A DNA stretch of 6,205 nt, from NCBI GenBank assembly GCA_937959065.1, contig CALGOI010000372.1, forward strand, positions 1-6,205. Direction: 5' to 3'. The position numbers were made by a program, and so were the translations under genes. Positions 1 through 6,053 of this stretch are shown here, piece after piece. Under the pieces are notes generated by a model, which was not told where the DNA came from, did no database searches, and saw only the letters and a list, made by a program, of their open reading frames with translations. Positions within the stretch are counted from its first letter, which is position 1, and each line of letters begins with the position of its first letter. The DNA comes from an uncultured Ignavibacteriota bacterium (GTDB lineage Bacteria > Bacteroidota > Ignavibacteria > Tepidaquicellales > Tepidaquicellaceae).

Positions 1-1581
1 ATCCGGCTCTTTTACTTTAAACAGATGTGTATTGCTTCTGGCGTATCGGACATCTCCAACAATTTGTACTTTCTTTGTACAAAAGATTGGAGTCATATTC
101 TCAGGTCCGTATGGTTCAAAGAATGATAATATCTTTACAAATGAGCTGGTTATATCTTCGAATGAGATTTCCTCATCGATTATTACTTCGGGTAATAACT
201 GTTCCTGCGATAACGCTTGTGACGCTATCTTGTTAAGTTTAAGTTTGAAATTATCGATCTTTCCAATCTCTAGCTCAAGTCCTGCTGCATGATAGTGTCC
301 GCCGAACTGGATCAAGTCACCCTCGCACTGCTTCAGTGCATCATAAATGTTAAACCCGTTTATACTCCTTGCACTTCCTTTTGCTACTCCGTTAACCGTA
401 GTTAGTACTACGGACGGAAGGTGAAATTTTTCCACAAGTCTTGCAGCAACGATGCCAATTACGCCGGGGTGCCACGTATCATTATGTACTACCAGCGTGA
501 ATAGATCATCCGTTACCATCTCCTCACATTCTCGAATCGCGTGTTCGGTAATAGTCTTATCAATCTCCCGTCTGTTTAGGTTCTCTTCGTTTAGTGTTCC
601 CGCAAGATCTACAAGCTCATCTTCGTTATTGCTAGTCAGCAGTTCAACAGCTCTTTTAGCATCACCTAATCTTCCAACTGCGTTTATTCTTGGAGCCAGT
701 GTAAACACTATCTTTGAGGTGTTTATTGTTCCCGGGGTTAGTCCGCTTTCCTCTAGAATAGTTCGTATAGAAGGCCTTGGGTCTTCATTCATCATATCCA
801 GTCCTTCACTTAGAATTATTCGGTTCTCGTCAACTATTGGAACTATATCCGAAGCAGTCGCTATGGCAACGAAATCTAATAGTGAATAAGCATAACCATC
901 TTCCTTCATCAGCTTGCACACACCCTGTATTAATTTAAATGCCACACCCGTTCCGCAAAGATACTTAAAGGGGTAAGAATCATTTTCCTGAAGGGCGTCA
1001 AGAACTGCATAAGCGTCAGGAATCTGATCAGGGGGCTGGTGGTGATCGCAGATTATGAAATCTATTCCAAGAGTTTTCGCATACTCCACTTTGTCGTATG
1101 CTGTTATACCGCAATCGATGGAGACGATTAGTTTTATACCTTGTTCATGAGCAAGATTGATCGCCTTCTCGCTGATTCCATACCCTTCTTCTATCCTGTC
1201 GGGGATATAAACTATTGAATCGACACCGAAGTGTTTTAAGAAAAGATAAAACATTGAGACGCCGCATGTACCATCTACGTCGTAATCACCCAAAACCATT
1301 ATTTTTTCTTTGGCTGCGATTACATCTGTGAGCCGTTCTGCAGCTTTTCGGCAGTCTTTGAGTAAGAAAGGATCGTAAAGACGCTCCTTTGTTGGCTTGA
1401 AAAACTTTACCGCTTTGGCATAGTTCGTAATTCCTCTTGAATAAAGTAACCTAAGCAGCGTCTCCGGCACCTGTATGTTTGTACGCAGAGCCCGCATCTC
1501 CTCGATAAAGTTATCTATAGATTCGCCATTACTCGACCCATTCCCCCCGGAGAGTTCTTTTAATTTCCAAATTTTTTCCAA
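1..1581 (-). CDS. recJ: Single-stranded-DNA-specific exonuclease RecJ (C-terminus cut by window edge)
   Basis: RecJ is a cytoplasmic 5'-3' single-strand DNA exonuclease of the DHH phosphoesterase family, acting in RecF-pathway recombination and in mismatch and base-excision repair. I translated this frame by hand and it stays open for 527 codons to the window edge. Metal-binding DHH motifs are present: GDYDVDG (residues 98-104), IDCG (155-158), DHH (179-181) and ASDIVP (243-248). The DHHA1 domain follows with GSARS (402-406) and GGHYHAAG (427-434), and then EPYGPENMTPIF (489-500) leads into the C-terminal OB-type domain. Family members are usually about 560-580 residues, so some tens of residues are probably missing. 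The chosen start is a TTG giving MEKIWKLKEL, which matches the usual RecJ N-terminus. The first in-frame ATG is residue 29 and would shorten the N-terminus. An ATG at 1588 is out of frame. No Shine-Dalgarno is evident. The gene lies 25 bp after tRNA-Leu on the same strand, so the two may be co-transcribed. Identity is very sure; the start is moderately sure. Confidence 0.96.
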   Translation of the reverse strand, partial: MEKIWKLKELSGGNGSSNGESIDNFIEEMRALRTNIQVPETLLRLLYSRGITNYAKAVKFFKPTKERLYDPFLLKDCRKAAERLTDVIAAKEKIMVLGDYDVDGTCGVSMFYLFLKHFGVDSIVYIPDRIEEGYGISEKAINLAHEQGIKLIVSIDCGITAYDKVEYAKTLGIDFIICDHHQPPDQIPDAYAVLDALQENDSYPFKYLCGTGVAFKLIQGVCKLMKEDGYAYSLLDFVAIATASDIVPIVDENRIILSEGLDMMNEDPRPSIRTILEESGLTPGTINTSKIVFTLAPRINAVGRLGDAKRAVELLTSNNEDELVDLAGTLNEENLNRREIDKTITEHAIRECEEMVTDDLFTLVVHNDTWHPGVIGIVAARLVEKFHLPSVVLTTVNGVAKGSARSINGFNIYDALKQCEGDLIQFGGHYHAAGLELEIGKIDNFKLKLNKIASQALSQEQLLPEVIIDEEISFEDITSSFVKILSFFEPYGPENMTPIFCTKKVQIVGDVRYARSNTHLFKVKEPD

Positions 1582-1606
1582 TTGCCATGATAATTAAATT
1601 AATTTG

Positions 1607-1690
1607 TGCTCAAAGGGGGAGTCGAACCCCCACCCCGTTGCCGGGACTGCGCCCTGAACGCAGCGCGTCTACCAATTCCGCCATTTAAGC
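1607..1690 (-). tRNA. tRNA-Leu, anticodon CAG
   Basis: This is a complete class II tRNA that decodes CUG. The acceptor stem pairs GCTTAAA with TTTGAGC (one G-T pair), followed by discriminator A. The D arm reads TGGCGGAATTGGTAGACGC, typical of leucine tRNAs. The anticodon arm is CTGCG-TTCAGGG-CGCAG, with CAG complementary to plus-strand bases 1654-1656. The long variable arm has a CCCG-GCAA-CGGG stem, and the T arm is GGGGG-TTCGACT-CCCCC. The 3' CCA is not encoded (CAA follows the discriminator) and must be added enzymatically. No terminator is visible between its 3' end and recJ. Confidence 0.97.
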
Positions 1691-1843
1691 TGAAAGCAGC
1701 GTCGTGATGTACAATATAACGGAATGTAAAAATATAATCTTAGAATTTCAATTTAATAAATCATAGAAATTTAACTTTATGTTAAAATTTATTTAACCAA
1801 TATTAGACTTGAAGAAATTTACTTATTTTTAATAAATTATCTT
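1691..1843. promoter_or_regulatory. Divergent AT-rich intergenic region with promoters for tRNA-Leu/recJ and the ABC cluster
   Basis: This 153 bp spacer separates the minus-strand tRNA-Leu from the plus-strand ABC ATPase, so both outward promoters should lie here. It is strongly A/T-rich. On the minus strand, TATATT about 30 bp before the tRNA could be a -10 element, but I see no matching upstream box at a standard spacing. On the plus strand, TTGAAG near 1810 followed by TAAATT just before the ATG would give an almost leaderless transcript. Neither site is convincing. No Bacteroidota-type TAnnTTTG box stands out. The role follows from gene orientation; the exact elements are uncertain. Confidence 0.5.
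1770..1797. repeat. Three alternating TTTAAC/GTTAAA hexamers spaced 11 bp apart
   Basis: TTTAAC (1770-1775), GTTAAA (1781-1786) and TTTAAC (1792-1797) alternate in orientation with 5-bp spacers TTTAT and ATTTA. The result is two overlapping inverted repeats with an 11 bp period, close to one helical turn, ending 46 bp upstream of the ABC ATPase start. This geometry would suit a dimeric repressor or activator site. The A/T-rich context makes chance matches easy, and no regulator is identified, so the operator role is only a suggestion. Confidence 0.35.
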
Positions 1844-2602
1844 ATGATACGGGTAAATAACGTATTTAAGACTTACCCCGGAGGCGTATCTGCCCTGGAA
1901 GGAGTCTCGTTCGACATCGGGAAAGGTGATATTTGTGGTTATGTAGGTACTAACGGAGCCGGTAAAAGCACTACCGTCAAAATAATTGCCGGAATGCTGG
2001 ATTTTGACAAAGGTGAAGTGGAAGTAATGGGTCTGAATGTAAAGGATAATCCCGTAGATGTGAAAAATATTATCGGGTTTGTACCCGAATCAGGTAATAT
2101 GTTTAATTCATTAACTCCAAAGGAGTTTCTATTCTTCATTGGAAGGGTCAGAAACCTTGAAGCATCTCTCCTTGAATACCGCGTAAACGCTTTTGCTCAC
2201 CTCTTTGAATTCGATAAAATGATAAACTCGTCCCTTGCGGATCTCTCTAAGGGTAACAAGCAGAAAGTACTCATTTCATCTGCGCTTCTTCATAATCCGG
2301 ATGTTATTCTCCTTGATGAGCCGCTTAATGGACTGGATGCCGACTCCATATTTGTCTTTCAAGACCTCATTAAGGAACTTTCTTTGAAAGGAAAGACCAT
2401 TCTCTATTGCTCCCATCTCCTCGATTTAATTGAAAAAATATCCTCTAGGATAATTCTTATAGATAAGGGAAAGATCATGATTGATAAAGACACGACGGAC
2501 CTGAAAAGTACCAAAGATTATACTAACCTTGAAAATCTTTTTAAAGGGCTGAACCCTGAAACGGAAAAGAAAAAGTTTTCCTACGATGAGATTTTTGGCT
2601 GA
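1844..2602 (+). CDS. ABC transporter ATP-binding protein, ABC-2 (exporter) type
   Basis: This is a 252-residue nucleotide-binding subunit that would hydrolyse ATP at the inner face of the cytoplasmic membrane to power a permease. All catalytic elements are intact: Walker A GTNGAGKST (35-43), a Q-loop region FVPES (79-83) with Glu in the Gln position as is common in ABC-2 ATPases, signature LSKGNKQK (134-141), Walker B VILLDEP (154-160), D-loop NGLD (162-165) and H-loop His191. The length is normal for a single-domain ATPase; a short charged C-terminal tail follows. The ATG start gives the usual MIRVNNVFKTYPGG beginning, and no Shine-Dalgarno is seen. No permease gene is adjacent: upstream is a divergent tRNA and downstream is a predicted outer-membrane protein overlapping by 17 nt. 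The substrate cannot be told from sequence. An ABC-F or non-transport role is unlikely because there is only one ATPase domain, but it cannot be excluded. Confidence 0.93.
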   Translation: MIRVNNVFKTYPGGVSALEGVSFDIGKGDICGYVGTNGAGKSTTVKIIAGMLDFDKGEVEVMGLNVKDNPVDVKNIIGFVPESGNMFNSLTPKEFLFFIGRVRNLEASLLEYRVNAFAHLFEFDKMINSSLADLSKGNKQKVLISSALLHNPDVILLDEPLNGLDADSIFVFQDLIKELSLKGKTILYCSHLLDLIEKISSRIILIDKGKIMIDKDTTDLKSTKDYTNLENLFKGLNPETEKKKFSYDEIFG

Positions 2603-4505
2603 TAAAATTCTGGTTTTATTCCTGTGTCTTCTTGCGGGGAACGCTTTTTCGCAGGTTATCCTTCAGCAGCCGGCGCCCGATTCAATCCGCACGGGGAATT
2701 ATCTCACGACGGATTTTGATAATACAGTAAACTCAGCCTTTCTCAATTCCCGGTTTAATTATGACCTTAACGAAGAGAAATTCCTCTTTACAATAAATAA
2801 TAACTACAAGTCTAACGTTACTAAATTGCAGGAAAACTTTTTCCGCGATCAGAATGACCTTAAACTTGTAATTGATTATAAGCTTTTCGATAACCTGTAT
2901 ACCGGTATTGGTGCCAATATAAGTGCGATCTTTGACGATAAGAATGTAACATTGAATCAGAATGCAAACAATTTTTACTTCGCAAACTTTGATTATTACC
3001 CCATTACCGATTTTTATATTAACTCGAAACTTGGATATGTTGCCGATAACCAGATAGGTGAAAAGAATACAGGCATAAGAGGTGAAATAAATACAGAGAT
3101 TGGAAATTTTAATGTTGAGGATTACATTACAAATTCGATTGTAAAACTGGCTTACGAAGATCTCACACAAAAGCTGAATTACAATTTTCAGGTTGGCTCC
3201 GAGATATTTAAATCATTTTCTCAATTTTCCACAAATACCGGAAGAATTGGATACTATAACCGCCGAAATGACTTCTATTTACCGGCATCTTCGGATGTCC
3301 AAAATGAATTCGGAGTCCAGAATAACATTGAGTCTCGTCTTGAAAATTTTTTCCTGGTTCAGGATGAAGTGAATTATCTGGTTGATAATAATTATCTTCT
3401 TACAATAGGGGGAGAGTTTTCTTCCAGAAATGTAGTTAAAAATCTGAAATATAAGTCCACTATAACCGCGGTTATTTTTGATAATAACTATGACTCTGAA
3501 CGTCAGGAGAACAGGTTTAGATTTTCGATGGATTTAGGTATAAATTTTGTAAACAATATTACAAAGATTGGTATAATTCACACTGAAAGATCGGAGAATA
3601 ATCAGCCCATTAACCTTGAAGGTTTAAACCCGCTTACTGTCCGGCAGCTGGAACAGGTCGAAAAAGAAAAAAATAACAACAGTTCCAGGACCACTCTTAT
3701 TCTGGATAACACTTTCAGGCTTTCAAATACAAATTCTATTAAATTTTCCGGGTCATCATCCATCCTCAGATATGATACGGATAGTGATAATAATTTTGAC
3801 GACAGAGATGAACTTTTATTGATTGGAGCACTTTCTCACATTTATAATAATCTAAGCAGCTTTCAGATGGAAACTATCTTTGATGTCAGTTCTAATAAAC
3901 TTTCTTATATTTATAAGGAAAGGAGTTCAAACAATAATACTAATACAATTTACCGTCTCACATCCAACAGTACATTTTTGCCGGTATCAAATCTCACTCT
4001 AAAAAACTCCGTGCAAGTTCTGGCTAATTACACAGTCTATGAATTTGAAGATCTTGTCTCACAGGTAAACAGTTTTTCCTACAGGCAATTGACTGTGAGG
4101 GACTCGATTTATTACAACTTTACTGACGAATTCTTTCTGAATGTCTTTACCGGCCTTAAATTTTCTGAGCAGGGTGAGTTTGATAATGATGAATTTGCCG
4201 TAAGGCCCCTTACTTACTTCGAGGATGTCAACTTTGTAAGCTCACTAAACTATTTATTCTTCAATTTCATCGAATTTTCAGCCGGGTATAAATTTTACCA
4301 GCAAAAGAGATTTAATTATAATGAAGGAGTTAAGGAGCTAAACAGCACTATTCGTAATTTCGGACCTTTAGCCGGCCTTAAAGTCTATTTTAAAAATAAA
4401 TCCTACCTCTATCTGAATAGCGGGCTGGATTATTTCAAATATGATGATTCATCACGGAATAATTCGGCGGCTTCTGTAGTAGTCAGAATTATATGGAATA
4501 TTTAA
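2586..4505 (+). CDS. Predicted outer-membrane beta-barrel protein of unknown function
   Basis: I do not recognise this 639-residue protein as a named family. It starts with a clear signal peptide: Met-Arg, a hydrophobic core at about residues 8-19, and a likely signal peptidase I site after AFS at residue 22, leaving an N-terminal Gln. There is no lipobox. The mature chain has no long hydrophobic helix. It has many short stretches of alternating polar and hydrophobic or aromatic residues, such as FLFTINNNYKS, KLNYNFQVGSEIF, YLLTIGGEFSS and FIEFSAGYKFYQQ, separated by Asn/Asp-rich turns. It ends in a strand-like SVVVRIIWNI. This fits a large barrel inserted in the outer membrane. An Asn/Ser-rich patch at about 363-367 suggests a loop. 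The ATG lies inside the 3' end of the ABC ATPase gene, which suggests translational coupling; the signal peptide supports this start. The role could be export, adhesion or a structural porin-like function. The barrel call is inferred from composition and pattern rather than from homology. Confidence 0.8.
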   Translation: MRFLADKILVLFLCLLAGNAFSQVILQQPAPDSIRTGNYLTTDFDNTVNSAFLNSRFNYDLNEEKFLFTINNNYKSNVTKLQENFFRDQNDLKLVIDYKLFDNLYTGIGANISAIFDDKNVTLNQNANNFYFANFDYYPITDFYINSKLGYVADNQIGEKNTGIRGEINTEIGNFNVEDYITNSIVKLAYEDLTQKLNYNFQVGSEIFKSFSQFSTNTGRIGYYNRRNDFYLPASSDVQNEFGVQNNIESRLENFFLVQDEVNYLVDNNYLLTIGGEFSSRNVVKNLKYKSTITAVIFDNNYDSERQENRFRFSMDLGINFVNNITKIGIIHTERSENNQPINLEGLNPLTVRQLEQVEKEKNNNSSRTTLILDNTFRLSNTNSIKFSGSSSILRYDTDSDNNFDDRDELLLIGALSHIYNNLSSFQMETIFDVSSNKLSYIYKERSSNNNTNTIYRLTSNSTFLPVSNLTLKNSVQVLANYTVYEFEDLVSQVNSFSYRQLTVRDSIYYNFTDEFFLNVFTGLKFSEQGEFDNDEFAVRPLTYFEDVNFVSSLNYLFFNFIEFSAGYKFYQQKRFNYNEGVKELNSTIRNFGPLAGLKVYFKNKSYLYLNSGLDYFKYDDSSRNNSAASVVVRIIWNI

Positions 4506-4547
4506 ATTATATGTGTAAATTTTAGTAAATAAAGTTAACTATTCTTC

Positions 4548-4988
4548 TTGGATACTCTATTTCTTGAACTCGACAGTGACAGATCTGAAATACAAAAAGT
4601 AGAACAGGTTTTAGCAAAAATTAATGAAAAAATCGGCTTTAGTCACGAAAGATTCATAAATCTCCAGATTGCTGTTTCTGAAGCAATGGTAAATGCTATT
4701 GTACACGGCAATAAGGAAGATGAAAACAAGAAAGTCCATGTGATCGTTAATTATGACCCTACTATGGTAGAGGTTAAAGTAAAAGATCAGGGTCCCGGTT
4801 TCGATATCGGAGCATTGCCAGATCCCACCAACGAGGAAAACCTTTTGAAAGAATCCGGTAGAGGTGTTTTTATAATAATGTCCCTTGTGGATGAATTCAG
4901 CTGCGATTATAATGACAGCGGTACTGAGCTCAGCCTCATTATTCGGCGACGGAAGAAACAGCCGGAAACAAAAAACCCCGGCGAGTAA
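4548..4988 (+). CDS. Anti-sigma-factor-type serine kinase / ATP-binding protein (RsbW/SpoIIAB-like HATPase)
   Basis: This is a 146-residue stand-alone GHKL ATPase domain of the type that binds a sigma factor or phosphorylates a STAS-domain antagonist in partner-switching circuits. The N-box SEAMVNAIVHGN (44-55) contains the presumed catalytic Glu45 and the Mg-binding Asn49. The G1 box DQGPG (80-84) and G2 box ESGRGVFIIMSLVDEF (102-117) are intact. The length is typical of the family. The C-terminus is basic (RRRKK, 133-137) and then charged. The start is TTG: an in-frame stop lies 9 nt upstream of it and the next in-frame ATG is Met48, inside the N-box, so TTG is the only sensible start. No Shine-Dalgarno is seen. 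The gene follows the barrel gene by 42 bp with no terminator between, so it may share the transcript. No STAS protein, PP2C phosphatase or sigma factor is adjacent, so the partner is unknown. The last codons and the stop lie within the mdh terminator hairpin. Confidence 0.9.
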   Translation: MDTLFLELDSDRSEIQKVEQVLAKINEKIGFSHERFINLQIAVSEAMVNAIVHGNKEDENKKVHVIVNYDPTMVEVKVKDQGPGFDIGALPDPTNEENLLKESGRGVFIIMSLVDEFSCDYNDSGTELSLIIRRRKKQPETKNPGE

Positions 4989-4994
4989 CCGGGG
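4970..4994 (-). terminator. Intrinsic terminator of mdh, embedded in the 3' end of the RsbW-like gene
   Basis: Read on the minus strand, a perfect 6-bp G/C stem, CCCCGG (from 4994) and CCGGGG (to 4976), encloses the 7-nt loop TTACTCG. Six T residues follow directly (4975-4970). It sits 31 bp after the mdh stop. The loop contains the complement of the TAA stop of the convergent RsbW-like gene. In the plus direction the same hairpin has no U-tract, so it should terminate mainly mdh transcripts. Confidence 0.9.
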
Positions 4995-5025
4995 CTGTAC
5001 AATAATCTAATACCTTATGACCTTT

Positions 5026-5961
5026 TTACCCCTTCATCATATTGTCATAGACTCCCATTACCTCTCTTACAGCTTCTGCAGATTCATTTAATAATTTTTT
5101 CTCGTCATCATTTAGTTTTAACTCGATGATTTCTTCAATACCTTCTTTGCCAAGCTTTACAGGTACGCCGAGATATATTTTATCCATTCCATATTCTCCA
5201 TCCAGCCATGCGCATACCGGGAATATTCTCTTTTGGTCTCTTACAATCGATTCTACCATCTGGGCTGCTGCCGTACCCGGAGCATACCAGGCAGATGTTC
5301 CCATTAGCTTTACTAATTCACCGCCGCCCTGCTTTGTTCGCTCGAGGATAGGGGTTAATTTTTCTTCACTGATGAACTCTGTCACAGGGATACCGCTAAC
5401 AGTTGTGTAACGCGGGAGCGGAACCATAGTGTCTCCGTGTCCACCCAGTAACATAGCCTGTATATCTTTGGGGGAGCAGTTAAGTTCGGTCGCAAGGAAA
5501 GCCCTGTACCTTGCCGTGTCGAGTATCCCAGCCATTCCCATGACTCTGCTTGACGGCAAGCCGGAAGTCAGATACGCACAGTAAGTCATTACGTCGAGAG
5601 GGTTGGATACTACTATTAATATCGGATTTGATGAATGCTTCATTACATTTTCCGTAACCGATTTTACTATTCCTGCATTCGTGGAAATAAGATCGTCCCT
5701 GCTCATACCCGGCTTTCTCGGTAGCCCGGATGTAATTACAACAATATCTGAATCTTTGGTAAGTGAATAATCGTCTGTACTTCCGGTCAATCTTGTATCG
5801 TAGCTGTTTATCGGGGCTGTCTGCCACATATCTAAAGCTTTTCCTTCTGAAATACCTTCCTTAATATCCAGTAGTACAACTTCATTAGCTAATTCTTTCT
5901 CGGCAACTACATTTGCAACTGTTGCCCCTACGTTTCCTGCGCCAATTACTGTTACTTTCAT
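5026..5961 (-). CDS. mdh: Malate dehydrogenase (NAD-dependent, LDH-like type)
   Basis: This cytoplasmic TCA-cycle enzyme interconverts malate and oxaloacetate with NAD(H). The protein is 311 residues, a full normal length. The Rossmann fold begins with GAGNVG (7-12), and Asp32 is placed to bind the NAD adenosine ribose. The mobile active-site loop GLPRKPGMSRDDL (79-91) carries Arg82, the residue that selects malate over lactate (lactate dehydrogenases have Gln there), and catalytic-loop Arg88. Asn120 (VSNPLDV), Asp148 and substrate-binding Arg151 (ILDTAR), and proton-relay His175 (GGHGDTMVP) are all present. The ATG start is sure because the dinucleotide-binding strand begins at once. The upstream context GATAAAGATAAAATG is A-rich without a classic Shine-Dalgarno. 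Only 36 bp separate the start from the rpmA terminator hairpin, so the promoter must be in or very near that terminator, or expression relies on read-through. The gene converges with the RsbW-like gene and ends in its own terminator. Confidence 0.98.
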   Translation of the reverse strand: MKVTVIGAGNVGATVANVVAEKELANEVVLLDIKEGISEGKALDMWQTAPINSYDTRLTGSTDDYSLTKDSDIVVITSGLPRKPGMSRDDLISTNAGIVKSVTENVMKHSSNPILIVVSNPLDVMTYCAYLTSGLPSSRVMGMAGILDTARYRAFLATELNCSPKDIQAMLLGGHGDTMVPLPRYTTVSGIPVTEFISEEKLTPILERTKQGGGELVKLMGTSAWYAPGTAAAQMVESIVRDQKRIFPVCAWLDGEYGMDKIYLGVPVKLGKEGIEEIIELKLNDDEKKLLNESAEAVREVMGVYDNMMKG

Positions 5962-5990
5962 TTTATCTTTATCTGCAATTAAATTTTTTG

Positions 5991-6029
5991 AAATAAAAAA
6001 AGGTTACAGCTTTTCAGCTGTAACCTTTT
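5991..6029 (-). terminator. Intrinsic terminator of rpmA
   Basis: A perfect 14-bp inverted repeat, AAAAGGTTACAGCT (5998-6011) and AGCTGTAACCTTTT (6016-6029), has a 4-nt loop (6012-6015). On the minus strand the hairpin ends in a run of T that continues into TTTATTT. It begins 24 bp after the rpmA stop. The flanking A/T pairs make it partly bidirectional, but there is no plus-strand gene here to terminate, so its target is the rpmA transcript. Confidence 0.93.
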
Positions 6030-6053
6030 CCGTACCTGTTGGTTTAAAACTTG

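Noticed and set aside
452..889. Plus-strand reading frame of 145 codons within recJ
   Set aside because: It is antisense to a RecJ frame that carries all family motifs; its Ser/Ile-rich composition is that of a reverse-strand shadow.
1508..1588. Frameshift disrupting recJ near the six-G and six-A runs
   Set aside because: The RecJ frame reads continuously through both runs from the TTG start; only the choice of start is doubtful, not the integrity of the gene.
1607..1690. tRNA-Leu as an integration (att) site for a mobile element
   Set aside because: The 3' end is followed at once by recJ. I see no integrase and noticed no duplicated tRNA 3' end or other mobile gene nearby.
1752..1837. Direct repeat TTTAATAAAT at 1752-1761 and 1828-1837
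   Set aside because: Both copies are low-complexity A/T sequence in an A/T-rich spacer, so two 10-bp matches can arise by chance.
2733..3170. Minus-strand reading frame of 145 codons within the barrel gene
   Set aside because: It is rich in Ile, Val and Cys as expected from the complement of an Asn/Tyr/Phe-rich gene, has no recognisable domain, and lies wholly inside the barrel gene.
1844..4988. Anti-phage defence or other accessory system made of ABC ATPase, barrel and kinase
   Set aside because: The ATPase is of exporter type, with no nuclease, toxin or other effector gene nearby, and the flanks are housekeeping genes with no mobile signatures. The sequence gives no positive support for defence.
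5480..5827. Minus-strand 115-codon frame overlapping mdh
   Set aside because: It is a shifted frame of the same strand as mdh, with no domain of its own and full overlap with an unmistakable enzyme.
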